A stretch of 64,000 nucleotides of DNA from Candidatus Gastranaerophilales bacterium. Its GTDB lineage: Bacteria; Cyanobacteriota; Vampirovibrionia; Gastranaerophilales; Gastranaerophilaceae. Positions 25,345 through 35,200 of the stretch are shown here, piece after piece; position 1 is the first letter of the stretch, and each line of letters opens with the position of its first letter. Made by a program: the position numbers and the translations under genes. The stretch spans positions 62,001-126,000 of the forward strand of contig CALURU010000003.1 of NCBI GenBank assembly GCA_944323255.1, given 5' to 3'. The notes beneath the pieces were generated by a model. It made no database searches. It worked only from the letters and a program-made list of their open reading frames with translations, and was not told the origin of the DNA.

Positions 25345-27162
25345 TTGATTTTAGACAACATATATTTAATACTTCTGCTTCCGCTCTGGATATTTTTAAT
25401 CATAATGAGCGCAAGATTTTTTGCCGTATATGTAAATAATAAGATAATTTATACACTTACCTTGCTTTCATCTTTTCTTGGTGTACTTTTGTGTTCCGTA
25501 AGTCTTTTGAAGCTGGATAATATTGTAGAGCAAACTCTTCCGTTTATAAAAATAAATAATTTTACTCTCGAGTGCGGACTTCATATTGATAAATTATCTT
25601 TGATTGTTGCTCTTGTTCTCTTTCTGGTAAGTTTTTTTGTTCAGTTATTTTCTGTCTCATATATGAAAGATGAACCTAAAAAATACAGGTTTTTTGCATA
25701 CTTAAATATGTTTAATTTTTCAATGGCGGGTCTTTTATTCAGTCCGAATTTATTCCAGATGTATTTTTTCTGGGAACTTGTAGGAATTATGTCTTACCTG
25801 CTTATAGGGTTTGATTACAAAAACAAAGAGAAATCCGAAGCCTCAAGACGTGTGTTTTTGATGAACAGAGTCGGTGATACGGCTTTAGCGGGAGCAATTA
25901 TTTTCTCTTCTTATATTATGTTTTCTTATGGCGGAAATCTCACTTTTGCAACGCTTTCTTTTGAAGATATGAATGCAATTTCAACCATTTTATCCGCATA
26001 TACCTCTACTCCGCTTTATTACATAATTTGTATTTTGTTTATCACGGGTGCGGCTGTAAAATCTGCCCAGTTTCCGTTTTACACCTGGCTTCAGGATGCT
26101 ATGGAAGCGAAGCTTCCGGTAAGTGCACTTTTACATTCGGCAACAATGGTTGTTGCGGGAGCTTATTTATTAATAAGACTTGTGCCGATGTTTACTCTGG
26201 AAGAACCGTTAATGTACATAATTTCAGGACTTGGAATTTTAACTGCACTTATCTGTTCAATTCTTGCCTCAATTGAAACTCATCCTAAAAAAGTCCTTGC
26301 CTATTCAACTTCTGCAAATTTAGGTTTGATATTTTTAGCGGTTGGTGTTTTAAATATAAAAGCAGCTTTGATATTTTTGATTGCGCACGCTTTTATTAAA
26401 TCTATGTTATTTTTATCACTTGATAAATGTGAAAATTATGTTAACTACGTCACCTTCCTGCTTGGCGGTTTAAGTTTGTCAGGGCTTATTTTTGCAGGAG
26501 TTGTGGCAAAAGAATTTTTGTTCGTATCGGTTCAAAATAATACTCTTTTATCCGTATTATATTGTATCGCAGCTTTTATAACAGCTTTCTATATAATGCG
26601 AATTTCTCTTGTAATGATTAAAGACAAAAATCTTGTTAACAGAATCGATACTTTTGAATATCTTCCGATTGCGTTTTTATTTTTGTTAAATATTATTTTC
26701 TATTTCTTTATACGGGAAAAAGTTTCATATAAAGTTGCAGAGCCTTTCTGGGCAGCACTTGCCGGATGGGCGGCAGTTTATATTCTGCATACTAAAAATT
26801 TGCTTACCAAATTTAGCCGAACGCCAAGGCTGCTGGAAAAGCTTTATAATAATATATTGACAAAAATTTATAGCTTTATAGCAAATACAGCAAACTTTGT
26901 TGACGTGAAGATTTTAGCTGATTATCGCCCTTTGATATGGTTTGCACGGTTTGATGTCAAATTTGTAAATTGGATTGAGATGAATATTATGAACAAAGCA
27001 GTCAGTGTTACTTGCGGCTCTGCCAAAAAGTTTTCCGAATGGTGTGAAAAACTCCAGACAAAAAATGTGCAGAGTTATAATGCTTATGCTTTCATAATAG
27101 TTACGATTGTTTTATGTTTGGTAATAATTGCTTACAAAATAATGATAAATCAGATGAGCTAA
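25345..27162 (+). CDS. nuoL: NADH-quinone oxidoreductase subunit L
   Basis: 605 residues of the antiporter-like family with about 15 helices. Conserved parts include FFWELVGIMSYLLIGF, KSAQFPFYTWLQDAMEAKLPVSALLHSATMV and the antiporter Lys/His in AYSTSANLG and FLIAHAFIKSMLF. The C-terminal lateral helix and anchor are present but divergent. It starts at TTG 25345 after GAAAGGA. It is the distal proton pump of the membrane arm. It ends 9 nt before nuoM. Confidence 0.95.
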   Translation: MILDNIYLILLLPLWIFLIIMSARFFAVYVNNKIIYTLTLLSSFLGVLLCSVSLLKLDNIVEQTLPFIKINNFTLECGLHIDKLSLIVALVLFLVSFFVQLFSVSYMKDEPKKYRFFAYLNMFNFSMAGLLFSPNLFQMYFFWELVGIMSYLLIGFDYKNKEKSEASRRVFLMNRVGDTALAGAIIFSSYIMFSYGGNLTFATLSFEDMNAISTILSAYTSTPLYYIICILFITGAAVKSAQFPFYTWLQDAMEAKLPVSALLHSATMVVAGAYLLIRLVPMFTLEEPLMYIISGLGILTALICSILASIETHPKKVLAYSTSANLGLIFLAVGVLNIKAALIFLIAHAFIKSMLFLSLDKCENYVNYVTFLLGGLSLSGLIFAGVVAKEFLFVSVQNNTLLSVLYCIAAFITAFYIMRISLVMIKDKNLVNRIDTFEYLPIAFLFLLNIIFYFFIREKVSYKVAEPFWAALAGWAAVYILHTKNLLTKFSRTPRLLEKLYNNILTKIYSFIANTANFVDVKILADYRPLIWFARFDVKFVNWIEMNIMNKAVSVTCGSAKKFSEWCEKLQTKNVQSYNAYAFIIVTIVLCLVIIAYKIMINQMS

Positions 27163-27171
27163 AGGAGAAAT

Positions 27172-28674
27172 ATGGAAAAACTTTTATCACTACCGTTTTT
27201 AATATTTATGCCGCTTGTGATATCAATGTTTGTGATATCGCCGTTGTTTACAAGAAATGAAATTGTCGTAAGAAGGTTTGCAAAATCTGTATTCGGGTTT
27301 CACTTTCTTTATTCAATTTTGATGCTGGCGCTTTTTGATCCTGCTAATCCATACATAAGCCAGATTCATTTCTTCGGGCTGGATTGGGTTCAGTCAATGG
27401 GTATAAAATTTATTTTCAAGATTGATAACATTTCAATGATACTTGTTATGCTCACTTCTTTTGTTTTTCTTATTTCATCTTTTGCAAGCAAATTTAATAT
27501 AAGAGAGAATCACAAATTCTATTATTCAATGCTTTTACTTCTTGAAAGCGCTATTCTCGGAATTTTTACGGCAGGTGATATGTTTGTTTTCTTCCTGTTT
27601 TGGGAGTTGGAGCTGATTCCGGCATACTTCCTCATCGGGGGTAAATGGAAGAATCTGGAAAACGAAAGCGAAGCTATAAAGGCACAAAATTCAGCTATAA
27701 AATTTGTTTTATTTACCTTCTTAGGAAGCATGGTCATGCTTCTCGGAATTCTGCTTCTTCATTACTATAACTTTATTTCTAACGGTATTTTATCCGCAAG
27801 TTTTGTTGATATAAATTCATCACAAATTCCTGCAAATATTCAGAATATTATTTCTGTATGTTTGCTGATAGGATTTGGTGTGAAGCTGCCTATTATACCG
27901 CTGCATACCTGGCTTCCGGACGCTCACACAAATGCGCCGACTCCTGTGAGCATGATTCTTGCAGGAATCCTTTTAAAAACAGGGGCATACGGTATTTTTA
28001 GGTTTAATTACCAGACACTTTCAGATGCTTTTATTACAATAGCACCGTATCTTGCGGTTTTTGCATTAATAAATATTATTTATACGGCTTTCGTTGCTTA
28101 TGCTCAAACTGATATTAAACGAATTGTAGCGTATTCAAGTATTTCAAATATGGGGCTTATACTTTTAGGGCTATGTGCAATAAATCAAATCGGTCTTTCG
28201 GCTTCTGTTTTCCATATGGTAGCGCATGCTCTTATAACCTGCGGATTGTTTATGATTGCAGGTATTGTTTATTTGAGATGTAAAACAAGAGATATAAACA
28301 CTTTATCCGGAATTGCAACTGTAATGCCGAGATTGTTCGGCTTTGCAACACTGATTGTACTTGCTTCAATCGGAATACCCGCCTTTGCTCCGTTTGTAAG
28401 TGAAATTTTGACAATTATAGCTTCTTTGAATGCTGATTTTTCGGATGTGTTAAAGTTTGCTGCTGTATTCTCACTTCCGCTGCTTATAATAAGCTCTTGT
28501 TATATGCTCAAATTTTTACACAAAAGTTTCTATGGCGAACTGCCGCAGGAGTTTGAAAAAGTTAACGATATAACTGTTCACGAATTTATAGTTCTGGCTT
28601 CCACTCTTGCAGGGCTTGTAATTTTCGGAATCTTCCCGCAGGTTCTCCTTTCTATGACGCTAAGCATGGGGTAA
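27172..28674 (+). CDS. nuoM: NADH-quinone oxidoreductase subunit M
   Basis: 500 residues, antiporter-like, about 14 helices. Signatures are FFLFWELELIPAYFLIGGKW, KLPIIPLHTWLPDAHTNAP, PVSMILAGILLKTGAYG, AYSSISNMGL and HMVAHALITCGLFM. AGGAGA precedes ATG. It is a proton-pumping subunit of the membrane arm. Confidence 0.97.
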   Translation: MEKLLSLPFLIFMPLVISMFVISPLFTRNEIVVRRFAKSVFGFHFLYSILMLALFDPANPYISQIHFFGLDWVQSMGIKFIFKIDNISMILVMLTSFVFLISSFASKFNIRENHKFYYSMLLLLESAILGIFTAGDMFVFFLFWELELIPAYFLIGGKWKNLENESEAIKAQNSAIKFVLFTFLGSMVMLLGILLLHYYNFISNGILSASFVDINSSQIPANIQNIISVCLLIGFGVKLPIIPLHTWLPDAHTNAPTPVSMILAGILLKTGAYGIFRFNYQTLSDAFITIAPYLAVFALINIIYTAFVAYAQTDIKRIVAYSSISNMGLILLGLCAINQIGLSASVFHMVAHALITCGLFMIAGIVYLRCKTRDINTLSGIATVMPRLFGFATLIVLASIGIPAFAPFVSEILTIIASLNADFSDVLKFAAVFSLPLLIISSCYMLKFLHKSFYGELPQEFEKVNDITVHEFIVLASTLAGLVIFGIFPQVLLSMTLSMG

Positions 28675-28767
28675 ATATATTGGGTTGGTAAGTAAAACTA
28701 CAAGTTAAAAAGCCCGAAGCAATCCAGAGATAACTACTCACTATTCACTGAAAAAGAAAGGTTCAGA

Positions 28768-30201
28768 ATGCTAAAAGATCTATTTAATATTTTATTACCA
28801 CACATATCGATAGCAGGGTTTATAATTTTGCAGCTGGTATTAAGCATGGCTCTCTCTCCGAGATTTTACCGCTATGCAAGACTTGTGTCTGCTATCGGAA
28901 TATCTTTGAGCATTATTTTACTTTCTACTGTCCAGACAGAACCGCAGTATTTTGCTTTCAGAGATTCGTTAATGTCAGATAGTTACACTCTCTTATTTGA
29001 CTTTTTGATACTTGTATGCGGATTTTTTACTGCACTTCTCAGCCGAAACCACATAAGAACAATCAAAGCTAATGCTTATACGTTTCAAGCGGTGCTCCTT
29101 TGCGGAATTTTCGGGGCAATGAATATTATATCTGCAAATGATTTTCTTACACTTTTTGTATCAATAGAAATTTTGAGTTTTTCAACGTATTTTTTGATAG
29201 CTTCTGCTAAAGGTTATTATTCTAAAGAAGCATCTTTCAAATATCTTCTGACTTCGGCAGTTTCAACAGGTGTTTTTCTTTTTGGTGTCTCATATTTGTA
29301 CGGAATTACAGGTTCGCTAAATTTATCTGTAATTTACGAAAGGATTATGATTCAAGAACCTTCTATTATGTATTCAATATCTGCAATAATGATTGTTCTC
29401 GGAATTATATCCAAGCTTGCGCTTTTTCCGTTTGCAAACTGGGTAATTGACGTTTACAAGGGGGCGGAAACTTCTGTTCTTGCATTTTTGTCTACGATAC
29501 CAAAACTTGCAATATTCGGAATAGTTTGCAGACTGCTGGTATTTCCGCTCTCAAACAGTTTTGAATTGACTTTTGTGCTTGTAGCAGCAAGTTTAATAAC
29601 GGCTTTCTGGGCTAATATTTATGCAATCAGGGAAAATAACGTAAAAGCGATTCTTGCTTGTTCGACAGCAGCAAATTCATCTTATGTAATGTTTGCGGCA
29701 AGTCTGGTTTCTGTTTACAATCTTTCAACGGTAATTTTCTATCTTTTATGCTATGTGATGATGAATATTTCTGTTTTTGCATTCCTGAATATATGTTCAG
29801 ACAGGCATGATATGAATGTGAAAAGTTTTAAAGGCTTGTTTTATAACAATCACGGACTTGTCGGTGCATATGCTTTTTCGATTCTCGGACTTGCAGGTAT
29901 TCCCGTAACTTCAGGATTTATTGCAAAAATTTATCTTTTCACTGCAATTGCAAGCTCCGGTTTAATCTTTGTTCCGTTTCTGCTGATACTTTTGATTTTA
30001 ATGGTTGTTGCTTTGTATTATTACTTAAAAATTCTTATGCCGCTTTTTGAAAAATGTGATAAGAATGTTGAAGTCACTCTGCTAAAACCGGTATTTTCTC
30101 AAAAGTTTGTGCTGGTTATCACTGCAATTATAACGCTTTTGATAGGTATTTATCCGGAGAAGATAATCGAGCTTTGCAGGTTTATTGCTTATAATATTTA
30201 A
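28768..30201 (+). CDS. nuoN: NADH-quinone oxidoreductase subunit N
   Basis: 477 residues, antiporter-like. Typical features are FLTLFVSIEILSFSTYFLIA, KLALFPFANWVIDVYKGAET, and a conserved helix with GLAGIPVTSGFIAKIYLF. AAAGAAAGG precedes ATG. It ends the 11-gene operon, and a perfect palindromic terminator follows 1 nt later. No nuoE, nuoF or nuoG is present. Confidence 0.95.
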   Translation: MLKDLFNILLPHISIAGFIILQLVLSMALSPRFYRYARLVSAIGISLSIILLSTVQTEPQYFAFRDSLMSDSYTLLFDFLILVCGFFTALLSRNHIRTIKANAYTFQAVLLCGIFGAMNIISANDFLTLFVSIEILSFSTYFLIASAKGYYSKEASFKYLLTSAVSTGVFLFGVSYLYGITGSLNLSVIYERIMIQEPSIMYSISAIMIVLGIISKLALFPFANWVIDVYKGAETSVLAFLSTIPKLAIFGIVCRLLVFPLSNSFELTFVLVAASLITAFWANIYAIRENNVKAILACSTAANSSYVMFAASLVSVYNLSTVIFYLLCYVMMNISVFAFLNICSDRHDMNVKSFKGLFYNNHGLVGAYAFSILGLAGIPVTSGFIAKIYLFTAIASSGLIFVPFLLILLILMVVALYYYLKILMPLFEKCDKNVEVTLLKPVFSQKFVLVITAIITLLIGIYPEKIIELCRFIAYNI

Positions 30202-30202
30202 C

Positions 30203-30242
30203 TACTCACTCCCGGTGCGGCATGCCGCACCGGGAGTGAGTA
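30203..30242. terminator. Perfect 40-nt palindrome ending the nuo operon
   Basis: Positions 30203-30222 are the exact reverse complement of 30223-30242 (half TACTCACTCCCGGTGCGGCA). It lies between nuoN and the convergent rpsA, so it can serve both. The very GC-rich core contrasts with the surrounding DNA. Confidence 0.8.
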
Positions 30243-30265
30243 AATCTGTTATTCAATTTCAAAGC

Positions 30266-31321
30266 TTATGCTTTTTGAATATCTTTTACGCTAAGCGCAA
30301 TTCTGTGTTCTTTCGGAGTGAATTTCTTGATTAATACATCAACTTCAGAACCTACTTTGAACATGTTGAACGGATTAACGTTGTCATCTGACATTTCTGA
30401 TACAGGAAGAAGTGCTTCTACTCCAGGGAATATGTTAATGAAAGCACCGAAAGTTGTAACCTTATTTACAGTTCCCTTAACGACTTGTCCTTCTTCAAAC
30501 TGACCTTCAATTTGCTGCCAAGGATTTTCACCCATTCTCTTTAATGATAAAGAAATTCTCTTTAATTCGTGATCGATTTTGATAATCTTAACTTCGATAG
30601 TGTCACCGAGAGTTAAAACATCAGACGGGTGTTTAATTCTCTGCCAAGAAATTTCAGAAATAGGAAGAAGTCCGTCAATTCCGTTGATATCAACGAATGC
30701 ACCAAAGTCTGTAATTCTTACAACATTACCTTTTACTACCTGATCTTCTTCAAGAGAAGAAAGAACGTTGTCTACAACCTGATCTCTCTGTTCTGCAACA
30801 GCCTGTCTTTGAGAAAGAATAAGTTTGTTTTTCTTTGGATCTGCTTCAAGAACTTTAACTTCGATTTTCTGATCGATAAGACCGTCAAACGGAGTTCCTG
30901 TTCTAAGTTGGGAAGATGGAATAAAGCCTTTAAGATCTGCTACATCAACAAGAACACCGCCCTTAACTGTAGAAACAACCTTAGCAAGAATTGTATCGCC
31001 CTGAATTTTAGCGTCATTCAATTGTGCCCATGCCTGAGCGAATGCGATTCTCTTGAGTGATAACTGCATCGGCTCGTCATTGTTTTCTTCTTTTAATACA
31101 TAAAATTCTCTGGTATCACCGATTTCTAAACCTTCTACGTCGCTAGAAAGTTCTTTGTTAGGCAGATACGCTTCCATTTTAGCGCCCTTAACGCTTACAA
31201 GATAACCTTCCGGTTCTTTTTTTATTACTGTACCTTCTACGATATCTGCAACATTGTTAGTTTTTGCAAAACTTTCTTCTAACAACATTTCAAATTCGTC
31301 ACGAACATCAGTTGCTGTCAT
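30266..31321 (-). CDS. rpsA: 30S ribosomal protein S1
   Basis: 351 residues with four S1 (OB-fold) repeats, about 25-95, 112-178, 195-263 and 280-347. The last two are the most canonical (VKGNVVRITDFGAFVDINGI, VKGTVNKVTTFGAFINIFPG). S1 binds mRNA and the ribosome to help initiation. It has fewer repeats than the six of E. coli S1, as in Cyanobacteria and many others. It starts 2 nt after the ispH stop with AAAGGAGG upstream. Adjacency to ispH parallels the ispH-S1 fusions of Clostridia. A genome with many leaderless mRNAs would depend less on S1. Confidence 0.93.
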   Translation of the reverse strand: MTATDVRDEFEMLLEESFAKTNNVADIVEGTVIKKEPEGYLVSVKGAKMEAYLPNKELSSDVEGLEIGDTREFYVLKEENNDEPMQLSLKRIAFAQAWAQLNDAKIQGDTILAKVVSTVKGGVLVDVADLKGFIPSSQLRTGTPFDGLIDQKIEVKVLEADPKKNKLILSQRQAVAEQRDQVVDNVLSSLEEDQVVKGNVVRITDFGAFVDINGIDGLLPISEISWQRIKHPSDVLTLGDTIEVKIIKIDHELKRISLSLKRMGENPWQQIEGQFEEGQVVKGTVNKVTTFGAFINIFPGVEALLPVSEMSDDNVNPFNMFKVGSEVDVLIKKFTPKEHRIALSVKDIQKA

Positions 31322-31323
31322 AA

Positions 31324-32190
31324 TTATTTTCCTCCTTTTATTTTTAATATGACTTTATCTATTATTGATTGCGGAGTTGAAGCCCCGGCTGTTATGCCGA
31401 TAGATCTAACTCCTTCTAATATTTCTGGTTTTAATTCCGTATCATTTTCAATATGAATAGTTTTTGTATAATCTTTTAAAATTTCTGCTAGGTGCGAAGT
31501 GTTTGCACTTTTTCTTGAACCTACTACAATCATTAAGTCGCTTTCTTTGGCAAGTTCTTTTGCTTCTTTTTGACGCATTGCAGTTGACTGACAGATGGTA
31601 TTGTAAATTAAAACCTCTTTTGCAATTGTGTTAAGGTAATTCACAATCAGGTTAAGAGAAGATACCATCTGTGTTGTTTGGACAACAACGCCGACTTTTC
31701 TGTGTGATTTAATAGCAGCTTCGTACGGAGCAAGTTCTTCTATGGTTGTTGCGACAACTACCTTGTCAGAATATAAATCAGCATTAGCCTTGATTGCCAT
31801 GACTTCCGGATGATTAGGCTTGCCTACAATTACAACAAAATAATCATTTTTTGCAAGTTCAACAGCACGCTGCTGAACTTTTTTTACGTCAGGGCAGGTC
31901 AGATCAACAAGTTCAAATCCGGCATTTTTAATTTGTTCAAAAATTTCAGGCGCAGCACCATGACTTCTTACAATACAAATCCCGTTACCGTGCTCCGGAA
32001 TCTCATTGATTGTTTTGATTCCCATTGCTTCAAGTTCATTAATAACATCAGTGTTATGTATGAGTTCGCCTAAAATATAAATATTTTTATCAGGGTTTTC
32101 TTTTTTTAGCTTGACAGCAGTTTCTACGGCACGTTTAACACCGTAACAAAATCCTGCAAATTTGGCTAGTTTTATGTTTGGATTAGTCAA
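31324..32190 (-). CDS. ispH: 4-hydroxy-3-methylbut-2-enyl diphosphate reductase IspH
   Basis: 288 residues. It is the last enzyme of the MEP pathway, reducing HMBPP to IPP and DMAPP with a [4Fe-4S] cluster. Cluster Cys are C15 (FAGFCYGVKRA), C99 (DLTCPDV) and C200 (NTICQSTAMRQ). Substrate His residues are H45 (GELIHN), H77 (RSHGAAP) and H127 (KPNHPE), with the catalytic Glu in the last motif (E129). The end has TAGASTPQSIIDKV. The start is TTG at 32190; no better start or Shine-Dalgarno is visible. It is cotranscribed with rpsA. Confidence 0.96.
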   Translation of the reverse strand: MTNPNIKLAKFAGFCYGVKRAVETAVKLKKENPDKNIYILGELIHNTDVINELEAMGIKTINEIPEHGNGICIVRSHGAAPEIFEQIKNAGFELVDLTCPDVKKVQQRAVELAKNDYFVVIVGKPNHPEVMAIKANADLYSDKVVVATTIEELAPYEAAIKSHRKVGVVVQTTQMVSSLNLIVNYLNTIAKEVLIYNTICQSTAMRQKEAKELAKESDLMIVVGSRKSANTSHLAEILKDYTKTIHIENDTELKPEILEGVRSIGITAGASTPQSIIDKVILKIKGGK

Positions 32191-32297
32191 ATATTTTGTA
32201 ATTCACTTTCTAAAAGAACTAGAGGAGTTTTCCTCAGTACCAATATTAAACTATAAATAATATTAAAAGTAAAGTGCGATAGGCGGACAAGACTTAT

Positions 32298-35200
32298 TTA
32301 TGACAAAACATGTTCAAAAATAACACTCGGCTCCTGCTCGGTTTCCTTGTTACCCCAGCCTTTGGCTTTGGCAGAAGTTGTTATATAGAGTTTTTTCTGC
32401 GCACGTGTAATCGCTACATACAATAATCTCAAACTCTCTTCCGAATTGAATTCTCTGAGTTCAAGCTCTGATTTTTTCTTATAGTGAGGATTAAACCCTC
32501 TCACCTCTTCCATAAATATTGTTGAAGATTTTGTTTTGGCTTTTTTTACATCAATAGATAAATTCTTTTCAGCCATCTCCGGCAGAAATACATATTCAAA
32601 CTCATCGCCTTTTGACTTATGCAAAGTCATTATCTGAACTTTTCCCTTCATTGCATCTTTGTCCTCTTCTTCCGAGAAGAACTTAAATCCGCTTAAAGTC
32701 GGCTTTTTAGAAATTTCTTCCAGTCTTTGTAGTACAAGATTAAATTTTGCATTAGAACTCAATCGTTTAACAAGTGTTGCGATTAAATACACATTGGATT
32801 TTTCGATATCGCTTGTGTAATAAAAAAGTCCGATTCTGATTACAAGCTCCTCAAGCGGCAGTGTTGAAGAATTTAGCCAGTACTGCATATCCCACAAAAA
32901 TTGCGCAAGGTCGTTTGATTCGATATCATCTCCGTCTTTTTGAATAAAAGGTCTTTCAGACGCCCTGATTTCAAGCTGTAATCTTTGCTTATAGAAACCT
33001 AAATCAGAGAGCGTTTCGTAAGTCGATACAACAACCTCATTATCAAACGGGTTCTGAATAAATTTCAGAATGGCAAATATTGTATTGAAAACTCCTTTTT
33101 GTCCTAATGATTCGCTTCTTGTAATACTTTTTAAGCCCGCATCATTTATAAAGCCTGCCCAGGAAGCCACCTGATAATTGTTTCTCAAAAGTATTCCGAT
33201 TGTTGCATCTTTGTTTCTTGTAAGAATATTTTTAATTTCTTTGAGGATAAAATTTCTTTCGGCAAAAGCATTTTCAAAAACACGTGAAAAAATGGCATTT
33301 TCGCTGACAGGATTTTTCCCCTCAACCCCTTGCATATAACTCGTGAAAAACGCTTTCGGTAAAATCTCATTCCCGTAATTTACAAGATTATTCGCTAACG
33401 TCATAACCTCCTGCGTGCATCTTTGTGAATGGTTCATCTCAACGGTCTTATCTGCAGTTTTGATAAACTGCCTGAACCCTTCAACATCAGCGTTGGAAAA
33501 CGTTGTCGTAATTGCCTGATTAATATCTCCGCATCTTACAAGATTTTTATATTTTCCGCTCAAAAGTGCAATTAATCTTTGCTGAACTCCGGATGAATCC
33601 TGCGCTTCGTCCTCTATAATATATTCGCAAATGTTTTGATAATACTCTAAAATATCCGGATTGTTTTCAAGAAGCTTAACAGACATAATCAAAATATCAT
33701 CATAGTCGATTAAATTTTCCTCCCTCAATTTTGCCTGATATTCTCTATAAAAGTTCTTGAATTTCTCAATTTTCTTATCCGTAGAAGGAGTATCAATATT
33801 TCCTTCCTGCAGTTTTATAACAGAAATAGCTCTGTCAAATTCATCACTCTCGGTTTTTGTGAATTTTCCTGCTATAGATTTTATAATCCGCATCCTCTGG
33901 GTATCGTCGCAAATATCAAAATCAGAATCCAGATTTAACCTTTCATAATTTGCATTTTCTTTTATAATCTTTAGTGCAAGTCCGTGAATTGTACTGATAT
34001 TAGGAAGCTGGGTTGAATTAGGGCACATGTTCTTGATTCTTTCTCTGAAATTTCTGGCAGCTGAATCCATGTAAGTAAGAACAAAAATATTCGATGGAGT
34101 TACCCCTTGATTTATAAGTTTGATAATTAATGCAAGCAAAATGGTAGTTTTTCCCGCACCCGGAACTGCAGAAATTGCCATGCTTCCGCTTTTGTAATCC
34201 AGAACGGGTTTCTGGTCAGCTCGCGGTATAATTTTGAAAGCTATCGCTCCCTCTCCTTCGGGGAGGGTTGGGGAGGGGGTTGAACCTGCAAGATATTCTT
34301 CTATTCCGCCCAGATTCTCGACGCCTGCAGGATCAAACAAACTCGAACATGCCCAGATATGGTCAGATGCGAGCAGCAAGAGTTTTCTTAAAATTCTTGC
34401 CGTCTTTTGTTTAGCTAAAAATATATCATCCTCAACCGTATACTCGTCCTTTGTCCAATCAGCTTGAAAAACCCACGCATTATACAGAGGTCCTGTATCT
34501 GTCTTTACCCAGTCAGAATGCGAAACATCCAGCCAAAACTGGTATTTTGAAGAAATCTTGTTATCAATGATTTTTTGCGGAGTTGCAACAACAAGATCAT
34601 CATCTCCAAATTCCAGAATCGTACTGGGATTTTCTGCAATAATTGAGTTTTCTATCTGAACAATAATCTCCTCCGCACGCTCAATTACGGTTTTTTCACC
34701 GAGAACACTTTCAAAATCCCTTAATTGTTTTATGAAGAAATTAAATTTATTAATCTTACTTCCGTCTGCATGCTCTACCAATTTGTAAAACAATTCGTAA
34801 ACTTTTAATGATAATTTTTCATCTTTTTCTTTAATCTCTTCAAAAACTTTTAAAAACTTTTGATATTTTTCATCATAAAATTCAAGAGTTATTTTAGGAA
34901 GTGTTCCGGAATTTTTGTATCCTGCAAGAATACTGTCGCAATATTTTAAAGGGATACCGAGATAATCAGATAAAATTACCCTCAGCTCCATTTCCGTAAT
35001 ATCAATTCCAAGCATGAGTTTGAGAATATTCAAACTCGCTTTAACCAACGGATTGTCAATTAGTTTTTCGCTTCCTGATAAAAACAGAGGATTGCAGATA
35101 TGTTTCAAATTCTCCTCCAGAGTAAATTTGAGCATGTTGTCCTGGAGCGGAGTGATAATTGTAATATCTTTTGCTTTAACATTTTTTTTGAATAAGTTTT

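Noticed and set aside
25230-25439. A 69-codon frame between nuoK and nuoL
   Set aside because: Its Ser/Leu/Gln-rich first half is the translated octamer array, and it runs into the true nuoL start in another frame.
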